Part shown: positions 18,616 to 27,960 of the stretch, in pieces
Position numbering within the stretch: the first letter of the stretch is position 1
How the letters are laid out: every line of letters begins with the position of its first letter
Program-made: the position numbers and the translations under genes
Source of the DNA: Paracoccaceae bacterium
GTDB taxonomy: Bacteria; Pseudomonadota; Alphaproteobacteria; Rhodobacterales; Rhodobacteraceae
Direction of reading: 5' to 3'
Assembly: GCA_012103375.1 (NCBI GenBank)
Contig: WLWX01000001.1
Location: forward strand, 796,501-860,500
Length of the DNA stretch: 64,000 nt
Notes under the pieces: generated by a model
Seen by the model: only the letters and a program-made list of their open reading frames with translations
The model's database searches: none
Told to the model about the DNA's origin: nothing

Positions 18616-19139
18616 CCCGCGCGTTGTCCATCCCGACGTTCGAGACCGAGCGCCTTTGCCTGTGTGAACCACGCGCGACGGATTTTGAGGCGTTCGTGGA
18701 CTTCTTCGCCACTGAACGGTCCCGGTTTGTCGGCGGTCCGTCCACCGACCGTTGGGCGGTTGCCAAGGCTTATGGCCACATGGCGGGGCTTTGGCTTCTG
18801 CGCGGATATGGCTCTCACATCTGGTGCCTGAAGGATGGAACCGTGATTGGCCATGGCGGCCTGTGGTATCCGCAGACCTGGCCCGAGCCTGAATTCGGTT
18901 GGTGCCTGTGGGACGGCGTGCATGAAGGCAAAGGCTACGTTTCCGAAGCAATGGCGGCGATCTGGGGATATGCGTTCGAAACGCTGAACCTTGCGGCCGT
19001 GGTCGCCTATATCGATCCGCAGAACGCCGCCTCGATCAGTGTGGCGCAGCGACTTGGCGGCATCCTTGACCCGGATGCCGCAACGCCGGGCGGGGACCCT
19101 GACCTGACCTATCGCTTCACACCGCAGGTAGCGGCATGA
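18612..19139 (+). CDS. GNAT-family N-acetyltransferase
   Basis: A 175-residue RimJ/RimL-type acetyltransferase. It opens with IPTFETERLCLCEPRATDFEAFVDFFATERS, has the acetyl-CoA region FGWCLWDGVHEGKGYVSEAMAAIWGYAF, and ends with YIDPQNAASISVAQRLGGILDPDA. The acceptor is unknown; a protein N-terminus or small molecule is possible. It is 4-bp coupled to the next GNAT gene (ATGA at 19136) and is about 40 percent similar to it by eye. Confidence 0.87.
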   Translation: MTRALSIPTFETERLCLCEPRATDFEAFVDFFATERSRFVGGPSTDRWAVAKAYGHMAGLWLLRGYGSHIWCLKDGTVIGHGGLWYPQTWPEPEFGWCLWDGVHEGKGYVSEAMAAIWGYAFETLNLAAVVAYIDPQNAASISVAQRLGGILDPDAATPGGDPDLTYRFTPQVAA

Positions 19140-19669
19140 GTGTCACCTTCACCACGCCCGCACTAGAAACCGAGCGCCTGATCCTGCGCGCGCCGCAGCC
19201 GCGTGACTATGATGCGTTTGTCGATTTCTATGCCTGCGAGCGGTCCCAATACGTTGGCGGGCCGCTTGACGGACGCGACGCCTGGAATGCGTTCGCAGGC
19301 GAGATTGGTCATTGGGTTCTGCAGGGCTGCGGGATGTGGATTCTGACGCTGAAGGGGGATGACACGGCCCGTGGCATCGTCGGCCATTGGTTCCCCAGCA
19401 ACTGGCCAGAAACCGAAGTCGGCTGGGTGCTGTTCAAGGCCGCTGATGAGGGCAAAGGATATGCCCGCGAAGCGGCGCAGGCCGCGATAGATCACGCCTG
19501 GGACACCCTCGGCTGGGACACGGTCGTTAGCTATATTGTGCCGGGCAATGACCCGTCGGTCACGCTGGCCGAACGGCTTGGCGCGGTGCTGGATCCGGAC
19601 GCGCCCCAGCCCAATCCCGACAGGCCGATCCTTGTCTACCGCCACCCCCACCCGGAGGCCGCAAAATGA
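19136..19669 (+). CDS. GNAT-family N-acetyltransferase
   Basis: A 177-residue paralogue of the previous gene: TPALETERLILRAPQPRDYDAFVDFYACERS at the start, VGWVLFKAADEGKGYAREAAQAAIDHAW as the acetyl-CoA motif, and AERLGAVLDPDAP near the end. It overlaps both neighbours by 4 bp, so the GNAT pair is translated together with chorismate mutase. The substrate is unknown. Its position next to rpsP may link it to ribosomal-protein acetylation, but that is only a guess from context. Confidence 0.87.
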   Translation: MSVTFTTPALETERLILRAPQPRDYDAFVDFYACERSQYVGGPLDGRDAWNAFAGEIGHWVLQGCGMWILTLKGDDTARGIVGHWFPSNWPETEVGWVLFKAADEGKGYAREAAQAAIDHAWDTLGWDTVVSYIVPGNDPSVTLAERLGAVLDPDAPQPNPDRPILVYRHPHPEAAK

Positions 19670-19962
19670 GCGACGCAACCACCCGCGCAGCTGCACTGCT
19701 GAAATCCCACCGCGCCAGTATCGACCGGCTGGACGCGATCCTGGTCTACACGCTGGGCGAACGGTTTGCGCATACGCAAGCGGTCGGCAAGCTGAAAGCA
19801 GAACACGATCTGCCCCCCTCTGACCCGGCCCGAGAGGCTGCGCAGATTGCGCGCCTTGAGGCGCTGGCCCGTGAAGCCGAACTCGCCCCCGAGTTCGCCA
19901 AGAAATTCCTGAATTTTATCATTCAGGAAGTCATCCACCATCACAAACAACATCAAAAGTAA
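19666..19962 (+). CDS. Chorismate mutase, AroQ class
   Basis: A 98-residue all-helical enzyme that converts chorismate to prephenate for Phe/Tyr synthesis. The pattern [47 protein letters not shown] matches AroQ, with the conserved Arg, Lys and Asp-Pro-x-Arg-Glu positions. It overlaps the upstream GNAT stop. rpsP follows 19 nt later on the same strand. Confidence 0.9.
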   Translation: MSDATTRAAALLKSHRASIDRLDAILVYTLGERFAHTQAVGKLKAEHDLPPSDPAREAAQIARLEALAREAELAPEFAKKFLNFIIQEVIHHHKQHQK

Positions 19963-19981
19963 GTCTGGAAGGAAGAACACA

Positions 19982-20458
19982 ATGGCTATGAAAATCCGGC
20001 TCGCCCGTGGCGGGTCCAAGAAACGCCCACATTATTCGATCGTCGCCGCCGACAGCCGCATGGCGCGCGATGGCCGCTTTATCGAAAAGCTGGGCACCTA
20101 TAATCCGCTGCTGGCCAAAGACAGCGAAGAGCGTGTGAAAATGAACATGGAGCGGGTCGAATACTGGCTGAGTGTTGGCGCCCAGCCCACCGACCGGATC
20201 GCCCGCATGCTAGAGGCCGCAGGCCACCGCGCCAAGGTCGAACGCAACAACCCGCAGAAGGCCGAGCCTGGCAAGAAAGCGGTTGAGCGCGCCGAAGAAA
20301 AGGCCGCCAAAGCTGCCGCCGCTGCCGAAGCCCCCGCTGAAGAGGAAGCCCCCGCTGAGGAAGCGCAGATCGAAGAGGCCCCCGCCGAAGCCGCAGCAGA
20401 GGACGCTCCGGCGGACGATGCCGTCGCTGCAGGTGACGACGCCGGGAAAGCCGAGTGA
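19982..20458 (+). CDS. rpsP: 30S ribosomal protein bS16 with long acidic tail
   Basis: The core (about residues 1-80) is a normal bS16: [42 protein letters not shown]. It is extended to 158 residues by an Ala/Glu/Pro-rich tail ([23 protein letters not shown]). E. coli bS16 has 82 residues; long acidic tails are seen in alphaproteobacteria. A GGAAGGA site lies upstream. It heads the rpsP-rimM-trmD-rplS-rpmE run. Confidence 0.95.
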   Translation: MAMKIRLARGGSKKRPHYSIVAADSRMARDGRFIEKLGTYNPLLAKDSEERVKMNMERVEYWLSVGAQPTDRIARMLEAAGHRAKVERNNPQKAEPGKKAVERAEEKAAKAAAAAEAPAEEEAPAEEAQIEEAPAEAAAEDAPADDAVAAGDDAGKAE

Positions 20459-20572
20459 CCAATTGGGTGTGGCCAGACCGCGTGATCAGATGACCCGGCC
20501 ATGGCGGACACATCGCAAACATGCCGGGGCGGCGCAATCGCGCGCCGCCCCCACCACGAATGGTGCCCGACG

Positions 20573-21082
20573 ATGAGCGGGCGCATATGCGTCGGCGCCA
20601 TTGCCGGGGCCTTCGGGGTCACGGGCGAGGTTCGCCTGAAGTCCTTCTGCGCCGAACCGGCGGCCATTGCCCAATACGCTCCGTTGACGGACGAACAGGG
20701 CCTGCGCGATTTCCATATTGAAAGCCTGCGCCCGGCAAGTGCCGGTTTTGCGGCGAAGCTGACAGGTGTCGGCACTCGTGAGGCTGCCGAGGCGTTGCGC
20801 GGAACCCGCCTTTTTGCTGATCGGGATCGCCTGCCCGCGCTGCCGGATGATGAATACTACCACGCCGATCTGATCGGGTTGACGGTCGTTGATACGGGCG
20901 GCGCGATACTGGGAACGGTTCAGAATGTTCTGAACCATGGCGCTTCGGACCTGTTGGAGATCACGCCCCCCGGTGGGGGCGAACCGGTGCTGCTGCCCTT
21001 CACCAGCGCCGCCGCACCGACCGTCGATCTGACCGCCAAGTGCATCGTGGCCGACCCGCCCGAGGGTTTGTTCGGGGACTGA
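20573..21082 (+). CDS. rimM: 16S rRNA processing protein RimM
   Basis: A 169-residue ribosome-maturation factor that binds uS19 and helps finish the 30S head. The N-domain is ICVGAIAGAFGVTGEVRLKSFCAEP; the PRC-barrel-like C-domain is EYYHADLIGLTVVDTGGAILGTVQNVLNHGASDLLEI, ending DPPEGLF. I chose ATG 20573 (MSGRICVG); the frame goes back to 20501 but that part is unconserved in type. Confidence 0.93.
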   Translation: MSGRICVGAIAGAFGVTGEVRLKSFCAEPAAIAQYAPLTDEQGLRDFHIESLRPASAGFAAKLTGVGTREAAEALRGTRLFADRDRLPALPDDEYYHADLIGLTVVDTGGAILGTVQNVLNHGASDLLEITPPGGGEPVLLPFTSAAAPTVDLTAKCIVADPPEGLFGD

Positions 21083-21211
21083 CGTTCTAATGTGAACGTT
21101 CAACGACTGGCTTGGGTTTGATCGACGCATGGATCCCGGGCACTGCCGATCATGCGCATGTCCAAACATCATCCACGTATTCTTTTACAATGCCCAAAAC
21201 GAACACCCTAA

Positions 21212-21380
21212 GCAGGGCGCGCGCCGGACCGGCGGGCTGGTGCAGCGACGGTTGACCGGCATGATTTATGGTTCCGTGTTAGCCGTCAACTATCCCGGAT
21301 GTGCCCACCTCGAACCGACGCCAGACCGGTGGAGCCGGTCTGGCGTGCGCCCTGCGCCTGCGGCGCGCACCGGGCGCAGC
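21212..21380 (+). repeat. Palindromic intergenic repeat, copy R1 (about 169 bp)
   Basis: It starts GCAGGGCGCGCGCCGGACCG and contains CATGATTTATGG and, near the 3' side, CCGGTCTGGCGTGCGCCCTG, which pairs with the start. It ends GGCGCGCACCGGGCGCAG. A second copy, inverted, lies at 27961-28129, with near-identical ends and a diverged middle. The flanks of the two copies are unrelated, which fixes the borders. It could fold into one large hairpin in RNA or single-stranded DNA. No coding capacity is evident. Confidence 0.7.
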
Positions 21381-21730
21381 CATTTCCGATCGCGATTCAG
21401 GTATTCAGGACGGCACTCTGGTGGGGGTGGAACTTATGCACTGGATTGGCGAATTCTTCCGCGCGGCGTTTACCCTGCCGCAGATGGGTTTTGGAACAGG
21501 GAAAAAGCGCCGACCCTCGTTGTGCGCCTGATTGGTGGCACAATGGCACCCTGTCCTACTGCCTGGCTAAGCCCATGCCGCGCGCGGGTTCGGCGGTGCT
21601 GATTGCAGCCCGGGACCGAGCCGCGTAAAAGGCCGGATCGCCCGCAATCCCGGTGCCTGAGATGTCCATTCCACCCAGCAAATCCCACGGTGCGAAATCG
21701 ATTTCCGCCTCGGCCCGCCCGCGGGATCTC
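21381..21730 (+). other. Spacer between the repeat and trmD
   Basis: About 350 bp on the leader side of trmD. A short frame from ATG 21436 (MHWIGEFFRAAFTLPQMGFGTGKKRR, 31 residues) is the only coding-like stretch and may be a remnant or chance. No clear terminator was seen, so trmD could be reached by readthrough from rimM or have its own promoter here. The neighbouring 21083-21211 stretch holds nothing recognisable. Confidence 0.35.
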
Positions 21731-22477
21731 ATGGCGGACACGCCCGCCCCCGGCGTCTGGACAGCCCGCATCGTGACGCTGTTGCCCGAGGTTTTCCCCG
21801 GTGTGCTTGGCACATCCCTGACGGGTAAGGCCCTGAAAGACCGACTTTGGCAGCTTGAAACCATCGACTTGCGCCGCTTTGGCGAAGGGCGGCACCGCAA
21901 TGTCGATGACACGCCCGCCGGGGGCGGCGCCGGGATGGTGTTGCGGGCCGATATCGTGGACGCCGCACTGGACGAGGCGGCGCGCGGGATCGACGGGAAA
22001 GATTGGCCCACCCTCTATCTGTCGCCGCGCGGAAAACCGTTCGACCAACCCATGGCCCAGCGTTTGGCCGCAGCAGACGGTATCACGCTGCTATCGGGGC
22101 GTTTTGAGGGCGTAGACCAGCGCGTTCTGGACGCGCGCGACATGACCGAGGTCAGCCTGGGCGACTTCGTCATGACGGGTGGAGAGATTGCCGCAATGGC
22201 CTTGATCGACGCCACAGTCCGCCTTATACCCTGCGTGCTTGGGAATCAGGCGTCCGTTGAAGAAGAATCCTTCAGCACCGGGCTTCTGGAACACCCGCAG
22301 TATACGAAACCTGCCGACTGGAACGGTCGCTTGATTCCCGAAGTGCTTTTGTCGGGCCATCACGCGAAGATCACCGACTGGCGACAGGTCATGGCCGAAA
22401 GGCTGACAAAAGAACGCCGACCTGACCTCTGGCGGGCATATTGTGAAGCGCATGATATGGACCCGGATAAAGACTGA
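21731..22477 (+). CDS. trmD: tRNA (guanine-37-N1) methyltransferase TrmD
   Basis: A 248-residue SPOUT enzyme that methylates G37 of tRNAs with SAM and prevents frameshifting. The motifs are ARIVTLLPEVFPGVLGTSLTGKAL at the start, the trefoil-knot loops LLSGRFEGVDQRV and LGDFVMTGGEIAAMALIDA, and HPQYTKPADWNGRLIPEVLLSGHHAKI. ATG 21731 was chosen because homology-like sequence begins there; the frame continues to 21653. Confidence 0.94.
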   Translation: MADTPAPGVWTARIVTLLPEVFPGVLGTSLTGKALKDRLWQLETIDLRRFGEGRHRNVDDTPAGGGAGMVLRADIVDAALDEAARGIDGKDWPTLYLSPRGKPFDQPMAQRLAAADGITLLSGRFEGVDQRVLDARDMTEVSLGDFVMTGGEIAAMALIDATVRLIPCVLGNQASVEEESFSTGLLEHPQYTKPADWNGRLIPEVLLSGHHAKITDWRQVMAERLTKERRPDLWRAYCEAHDMDPDKD

Positions 22478-22538
22478 GAGCTCTCATTGGTTGGCCCCAT
22501 ACCGCAGGACAACTGCGCATTGTTAAGGAGTGGATCAG

Positions 22539-22922
22539 ATGGACCTGATCGCTGAGTTGGAGGCCGAACAGGTCGCCGAGCTGGGGAAAGATATCCCCGA
22601 TTTCAAGGCGGGTGACACCATCCGCGTTGGTTACAAAGTCACCGAAGGCACCCGCAGCCGGGTACAGAACTATGAAGGCGTCTGCATTTCGCGCAAGAAT
22701 GGCCGCGGCATCGCCGGATCGTTCACGGTGCGCAAGATTTCCTTTGGTGAGGGTGTGGAGCGTGTGTTCCCGCTGCACTCCACCAACATCGACAGCATCA
22801 CCGTGGTCCGCCGTGGCCGGGTGCGACGTGCCAGGCTGTACTATCTGCGCGCGCGCCGTGGCAAATCCGCCCGCATCGCCGAGCAGACAAACTATCGCCC
22901 GCCCTCGGGCGCGAACGCTTAG
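22539..22922 (+). CDS. rplS: 50S ribosomal protein bL19
   Basis: A 127-residue ribosomal protein at the 30S-50S interface. [30 protein letters not shown] and [33 protein letters not shown] are diagnostic. ATG 22539 follows AAGGAG by 8 nt; an in-frame GTG at 22530 is less likely. Confidence 0.96.
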   Translation: MDLIAELEAEQVAELGKDIPDFKAGDTIRVGYKVTEGTRSRVQNYEGVCISRKNGRGIAGSFTVRKISFGEGVERVFPLHSTNIDSITVVRRGRVRRARLYYLRARRGKSARIAEQTNYRPPSGANA

Positions 22923-22935
22923 GAGGAGCGGTAGC

Positions 22936-23157
22936 ATGAAAGCAGATACACATCCCGATTATCACATGATCGACGTCAAGCTGGTTGACGGCACCGTCGT
23001 GCAGATGAAATCGACCTGGGGCAAGGAAGGCGACCAGATGTCGCTGGACATCGACCCTTCGGTTCACCCCGCCTGGACCGGCGGCGGCACCCGCCTGATG
23101 GACACCGGCGGGCGCGTGTCGAAGTTCAAAAAGAAATACGAAGGGCTCGGGTTCTAA
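22936..23157 (+). CDS. rpmE: 50S ribosomal protein bL31
   Basis: A 73-residue protein: [29 protein letters not shown] ... [30 protein letters not shown]. The zinc-binding cysteines of classic bL31 are absent, so this is a C-minus form. It follows rplS by 13 nt with an AGGAGGAGCGG site between them and is closed by a terminator. Confidence 0.95.
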   Translation: MKADTHPDYHMIDVKLVDGTVVQMKSTWGKEGDQMSLDIDPSVHPAWTGGGTRLMDTGGRVSKFKKKYEGLGF

Positions 23158-23186
23158 GCGACCCCTCGCCTTTTCGACGGATCAAG

Positions 23187-23213
23187 CGCCGCCCTTCGGG
23201 GCGGCGTTTTTCG
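23187..23213 (+). terminator. Terminator of the rpsP-rpmE run
   Basis: An 8-bp stem, CGCCGCCC / GGGCGGCG, with a TTCG tetraloop is followed by TTTTTCGTTT, 29 nt after the rpmE stop. Confidence 0.9.
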
Positions 23214-23252
23214 TTTGCGGGCGGCGCGGTTGCGGGCGTCGTGAAGGGGGCG

Positions 23253-23470
23253 GATTGTGTTGAAAAACTCCGTTTTAGGGCCTGAACGATGATTTTTCTT
23301 TCCATGCAGCCCGATCCTAAATTTTTGGCGCGGGGGTCGGCCCAAATCGCCTACATGCGCTCACGCGCAGCCATGCGCTGTCTCGTGGTCAAAGCTTTCC
23401 GACTATTTCGCTTCATAGGTTTTCGCAAGAAATCCGCGACGCTCTGATTTCGGAGTTTTTCAACACAATC
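23253..23470 (+). mobile_element. 218-bp MITE-like element, copy 2
   Basis: It has the same 20-bp inverted ends as copy 1 and an apparently identical body, in forward orientation. The flanks are GGCG on the left and GGCC on the right, so the 4-bp duplication is imperfect here (3 of 4). It sits in the spacer between the rpmE terminator and mipZ and interrupts no visible gene. Confidence 0.85.
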
Positions 23471-23783
23471 GGCCGGAAGCGGGCTTTGGCACGACCAGTT
23501 ATTTCGCCCGGAATCAAGCCCGCAAGGGTGCCGGGCGATCGCCTGACCGTCCCGCGGGCAGGCGATCGTCCGGCTATTCGATTGATCGCCAACGTCCGTC
23601 CCCGGCCACCGCACCCATACCGTTTGCATCGCACATCGTCTGAAGCGAACCAATTGCAACACAATCAACTGGCGCCTCAGCACCCAAGCGGTTCCGCTTC
23701 CCTCAAACCGGGACCGCCAATATAGTGCCGGCGCGAACCGTCACAAGGCGGCGCAGCAGGTGGACAGGCAAAGGGCAGACAAC
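23471..23783 (+). other. mipZ leader region
   Basis: About 310 bp with no gene that I can support. An imperfect inverted repeat, GCGATCGCCTGACCGTCCCG / CGGGCAGGCGATCG, lies at about 23537-23570. A promoter for mipZ should lie here, but no clear -35/-10 pair was found. Confidence 0.35.
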
Positions 23784-24583
23784 ATGGCGCATATCATTGT
23801 CGTCGGAAACGAAAAGGGCGGGTCGGGGAAGTCCACAACCTCGATGCATGTTGCAACTGCTCTTGTGCGCATGGGGCATGGCGTCGGGGTGCTGGACCTC
23901 GACCTCAGGCAGCGTTCTTTCGCCCGATTTGTAGAGAACCGGCACAATTTTTGCGCACGCGAAGGCATCGCGCTGCCAATTCCCGAATATCGCGATCTGC
24001 CGGATGTCGATCAGTCGGCGCTGCAGCCGGGTGAGAATGTTCATGATCATCGGCTGTCGCCGGGATGGAGGGGCAGAAAGACTTCATCCTGATCGACTGC
24101 CCCGGTTCGCACACCCGGCTGTCACAGGTGGCGCATTCGCTGGCGGACACGTTGCTGACGCCGCTGAATGACAGCTTTGTCGATTTCGACCTGCTGGCCA
24201 AAACCGATCCGGTGACCAATGAGATCCTAGGGCCGTCTGTCTATGCCGAGATGGTGTGGAACGCGCGTCAGTTGCGCGCTCAGGCGGGGTTGCAGCCCAT
24301 TGACTGGCTGGTAGTGCGCAACCGTCTTGGCGCCCAGCAAATGCACAACAAACGCAAGATGGGCGAAGCGCTGGACCGGCTGGCCGAACGTATCGGGTTC
24401 CGCGCTGCCCCCGGTTTTTCCGAGCGTGTGATCTTTCGCGAGCTGTTTCCGCGCGGTCTGACGCTGCTGGATCTGCTGGACATCGGGGTGAAGGGGCTGA
24501 ACATCTCAAACGTGGCCGCCCGGCAAGAGGTGCGCGACCTGATGAAAACCCTGAACCTGCCCGGTGTCACCGTCGATTTCTAA
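23784..24583 (+). pseudogene. mipZ: MipZ-type ParA ATPase (division-site positioning), frame broken
   Basis: The N-terminal frame (ATG 23784) has the deviant Walker A GNEKGGSGKSTTSMHVATALVRMG and runs to DVDQSALQPGENVHDHRLS. It then shifts, ending at 24092. The next frame resumes at about 24065 with EGQKDFILIDCPGSHTRLSQVAHSLADTLLTPLNDSFVDFDLLAKTDP (Walker B and MipZ signature) and runs to 24583. The junction is short: about 10 nt seem lost between GTCG micro-repeats relative to the expected RLSAAVAxMEGQKDF. MipZ forms a gradient that keeps FtsZ from the poles and is essential in Caulobacter, so this break needs confirmation. Confidence 0.8.
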
Positions 24584-25118
24584 CGCCGGCATCGCCCGCA
24601 GTTACAGCGGTTTGACGCCTTGCCAGACAGCTCAAACCAAAGGTCGCCTGGCGCAGTGCCGAATTTTTGCGTCAGCGTCTCGCCCTTGGTCCCCGCGTTT
24701 CAGGGTGATTGCGGGCACTCTCCGAAGCCGCGAATTCACCCAGACCGACAACCGCCCCTTCTTGCGCTCTGGCCTATCGCGTTCATCAAGGTCCGACTGT
24801 GTTGGCAAAAATGGAAATCTTGCATCCACAAGGGTTTCGCCATCGACAGCGGTGACACGCACCTATGATTGTTGATCAAAAACTTTCGGATCGGTTTCGC
24901 AACGTCTTCTCAAAGCCATCAGAGCCCTCGTTAATTACCACTGAACGGGAACTCACGGGAACTTGCGGCAAGACTATGGCCCACTTCGGGTGTTGTTTGG
25001 CGTTCGTTTCGCCTGACAACACATCCGCGCGAAATCACTTCGAAATGTCGCCGGATTCGAAACACTTAGCGATTTGTTAACCACTTTCGCAGCGTCCGGT
25101 CCGCCAGCATGTCCCCAA
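24584..25118. other. 535-bp intergenic region
   Basis: This stretch lies between the ends of mipZ and the convergent DUF1479 gene. Short frames exist on both strands, but none has protein-like composition, a ribosome site or a family motif. I saw no tRNA, clear terminator or repeat. It may be the remains of a lost gene. Confidence 0.4.
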
Positions 25119-26348
25119 TCACAACGCCATTTGCGCGCGTCCCAGATCCGTCAGATCATCCAACGTCGCGCGCCCCTTGAAATCGACCTCGTAATCCTCG
25201 GCCGCGAAATCCGGGGCGCTGCGCCCCTCCAGGAACGCCTGGGACTGGCGGCGCGCATAGGCGTCGTTCTTTGGGCATTTCGGGGTCGCGCCAATATAGA
25301 TGACCGAGGCGTACTCTTTCCCGTTATGCTCATCCCCGACGGCGTGGATCACATCCGGGTGCCAGCAGACGGTATCGCCGGGTTCGACCACCGGAATGCT
25401 GACCAGCCCTTTCAGGATATCGCCGTGCCAGTCCTGCGTTGCCCCCAAGGCGCGCCCCGGCAGCGCGCCGCACAGATCACCTTCGGCAACGTCATCCTGC
25501 AGGGCGCGCAGCAGGAAATAGGCGATGGACCCCGCCAGCGGGATCAGGCGCAATGTGCCGTCTTCGGGGCCTTGCGTCGTCAGCCCGGTCCAGCCCTGAA
25601 ACGTCCGCGTCATCGAGCACACCGCCGGAGAAGCAAATTCCCGCGTCTGCGTCCGGAACGTCGCCTTCCAGGGGTCATAATCCTGCCAGTTGCCCGCAAA
25701 GATCGGGCCATAGATTTTCTGGTATGCGGGGTCCAGCCAGCGTTCATAGCTGCCCCCATCCATATGCGGCGACAGGCCCAGCGTTTTGTCGCCCGGTGCG
25801 CGCCGCCGCGTCCGGTCGGCGTAAGCGTAGTCATGATCAGGGTCGAATTCATCCCCCATCGGCCCGGCCACGTCCCACAGCCGGTTCATGAACCGCTTGG
25901 TCGCCGCCATCGCGGGATCCTGGCGCGCCATCACCTGCGGGCGCGACCAGTAGAGGCCAAATATCTGCGGCGCGCCGGCGTCCAGCCCGCTGAAATATTC
26001 ATCCATGCCCGCTTTTTCCTGCGAACGTTTCACATAATCATTGTCGGCGATGTACTGGCCAAGCTCGTCATTCCAGCCCTCGGCAGTTGCACGCGGGAAC
26101 ACGCCCCGGATCACCGCACAGCCGCGGTGGCGGATGTCGGCGCGCTGCGCCTGGGTGACGGTGCCATCGGCGATGCTGGCATAAGATACCTCGGGGATGA
26201 CGGTGCCGCCCTTGGCGTCCGCGTTTCGAATCACATCAACTTCGGCTTTCATGGCATCGCAAACGCTTGCAAATGCGGCGCCGACGTCGCCTTGCGCGCG
26301 CAGATGGCGTTTGGCTTCGGCCACGTATGTCTTGAATGCTGCGTCCAT
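25119..26348 (-). CDS. DUF1479 (YbiU-like) protein, predicted Fe(II)/2-oxoglutarate oxygenase fold
   Basis: A 409-residue protein of the YbiU/DUF1479 family. Residues HMD in LGLSPHMDGGSYERW and the late histidine in DTVCWHPDVIHAVGDEH fit a two-His/one-carboxylate iron site of a double-stranded beta-helix oxygenase. VIRGVFPRATAEGWNDEL matches phytanoyl-CoA-dioxygenase-like N-termini. The substrate is unknown. ATG 26348 was chosen (MDAAFKTYVAEAKRHL); the frame extends to 26402. It is divergent from gnd. Confidence 0.8.
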   Translation of the reverse strand: MDAAFKTYVAEAKRHLRAQGDVGAAFASVCDAMKAEVDVIRNADAKGGTVIPEVSYASIADGTVTQAQRADIRHRGCAVIRGVFPRATAEGWNDELGQYIADNDYVKRSQEKAGMDEYFSGLDAGAPQIFGLYWSRPQVMARQDPAMAATKRFMNRLWDVAGPMGDEFDPDHDYAYADRTRRRAPGDKTLGLSPHMDGGSYERWLDPAYQKIYGPIFAGNWQDYDPWKATFRTQTREFASPAVCSMTRTFQGWTGLTTQGPEDGTLRLIPLAGSIAYFLLRALQDDVAEGDLCGALPGRALGATQDWHGDILKGLVSIPVVEPGDTVCWHPDVIHAVGDEHNGKEYASVIYIGATPKCPKNDAYARRQSQAFLEGRSAPDFAAEDYEVDFKGRATLDDLTDLGRAQMAL

Positions 26349-26495
26349 TGTATCGCTCCTGTTAGTTGGGCGCAGTCTTGGCCTGTGGGGCGGTGTCGTC
26401 AAGCGTTACGATTGTGCCATCTCCTTGTAATCCGGTGCCTGTTTGCGCCAACATGAGACCAGGCAATCAAACTGACCAAAGGATCGGGGCACGAT

Positions 26496-27893
26496 ATGGC
26501 GAACAGCGAAATTGGCTTGATCGGCCTTGGCACGATGGGCGCGGCGCTGTCGCTGAACATCGCGGACAACGGCTTCGCAATATCGGTGTTCAACCGCACA
26601 ACCGCGACCACGCAGGCGTTTCATCGTGATGCCGGACCGCTGGTCGAAAAGATCACACCGACCGAAACGCTGGAGGATTTCGTCGCCTCGCTGGCAACCC
26701 CGCGCGCCATCATCCTGATGGTCCCCGCCGGAGAGGTCGTGGACAAACAGATCGCCGCGCTGCGCCCTTTGCTGGACGCCGACGACCTGATTATCGACGC
26801 GGGCAACGCGAATTTCCGCGACACGCAGCGCCGCGCCGCCACCGCCGAAAACGCGGGCGAGGTGTTTCTGGGCATCGGCGTCTCGGGCGGCGAAGAAGGC
26901 GCGCGGTTTGGCCCGTCGATCATGGGAGGTGGGCCGCGCGCGGCCTGGGACCGGGTGGCGCATATTCTGACTGCGATTGCCGCCGACTACGACGGCACGC
27001 CCTGTGCCACATGGATGGGCGCGGGCGGCGCCGGGCATTTCGTCAAGACCGTCCACAACGGCATCGAATACGCCGACATGCAGATGATCGCCGAGGCTTA
27101 CGGCATCCTGCGCGACGGCATGGGACAATCGGCGGGTGACATCGCCGGTGCCTTCAAATCCTGGAACGAAGGGCCCCTGCAAAGCTATCTTATTGAGATT
27201 TCGGGAGAGGTCGCCGCCGACCCGAAAACCGGGGCCGCCATGCTGGATGTGATCCTCGACCGCGCCGGTCAGAAGGGCACCGGACGCTGGACTGCGGTGG
27301 AGGCGCAGCATCTGGCCGCGCCGATCCCGGTGATCGAGGCTGCGGTGGCAGCCCGCAACATCAGTGCCGCGAAACCGGCGCGTGAAGCGGGTGAGGCGAT
27401 CTTTGGTGCCGCCCCGGTTGCGCTCGACGGGGCGCTGACGCTGGACGATCTGGAAGGCGCGCTGATCGCGGGCAAGATCATGTGTTATGCCCAAGGCTTC
27501 CACCTGCTGAACAACGCCAGTGCCGAATTCGGCTGGAACCTGCCGATGCCCGAGGTTGCGCGCGTTTGGCGCGCGGGCTGCATCATCCGCTCCAGCATGT
27601 TGAACGACATGGCTTCGGCCCTGGCGGACACGCCCGAGGCCAACTTGATGTTCGCGCCGTTTTTTGCGGGCAAGATGCGCGACACACATGGCGCTTTGCG
27701 CAAAGTGGTGGCGCGCGCCAGCGAACACGGTCTGGCCGTCCCTGCCCTTTCAGCGGCGCTCAGCTACTTCGACATGATGCGCACTGCGCGCGGCACCGCC
27801 AACATGATCCAGGGCCAGCGCGATTTTTTCGGCGCGCATGGGTTTGAACGCGTGGATGGCGGATCGGGGCATCACGGGCCGTGGGGCAGTTAA
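26496..27893 (+). CDS. gnd: 6-phosphogluconate dehydrogenase, decarboxylating
   Basis: A 465-residue enzyme of the pentose phosphate pathway that converts 6-phosphogluconate to ribulose 5-phosphate with NADP. The Rossmann motif is IGLIGLGTMGAALSLNIADNG, the signature ILMVPAGEVVD, the substrate loop GIGVSGGEEGARFGPSIMGGG and the catalytic Lys/Asn segment HFVKTVHNGIEYADMQ. The C-terminal helices end with RTARGTANMIQGQRDFFGAHGF. Length is typical and no damage is visible. Confidence 0.95.
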   Translation: MANSEIGLIGLGTMGAALSLNIADNGFAISVFNRTTATTQAFHRDAGPLVEKITPTETLEDFVASLATPRAIILMVPAGEVVDKQIAALRPLLDADDLIIDAGNANFRDTQRRAATAENAGEVFLGIGVSGGEEGARFGPSIMGGGPRAAWDRVAHILTAIAADYDGTPCATWMGAGGAGHFVKTVHNGIEYADMQMIAEAYGILRDGMGQSAGDIAGAFKSWNEGPLQSYLIEISGEVAADPKTGAAMLDVILDRAGQKGTGRWTAVEAQHLAAPIPVIEAAVAARNISAAKPAREAGEAIFGAAPVALDGALTLDDLEGALIAGKIMCYAQGFHLLNNASAEFGWNLPMPEVARVWRAGCIIRSSMLNDMASALADTPEANLMFAPFFAGKMRDTHGALRKVVARASEHGLAVPALSAALSYFDMMRTARGTANMIQGQRDFFGAHGFERVDGGSGHHGPWGS

Positions 27894-27960
27894 GCCGCCG
27901 TCTGATCAAACTAACTCTCTCGGTCACAATTGGTTAGAAGCAGATATTGGCAGTTTGTAC

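Noticed and set aside
23253-23470. About 30-residue ORF (MRSRAAMRCLVVKAFRLF...) inside the 218-bp element
   Set aside because: It is too short, has no ribosome site and no known motif, and the element looks non-coding.
24584-25118. Possible small RNA or gene in the 535-bp spacer after mipZ
   Set aside because: No promoter-terminator pair, tRNA fold or protein-like frame could be supported by eye.
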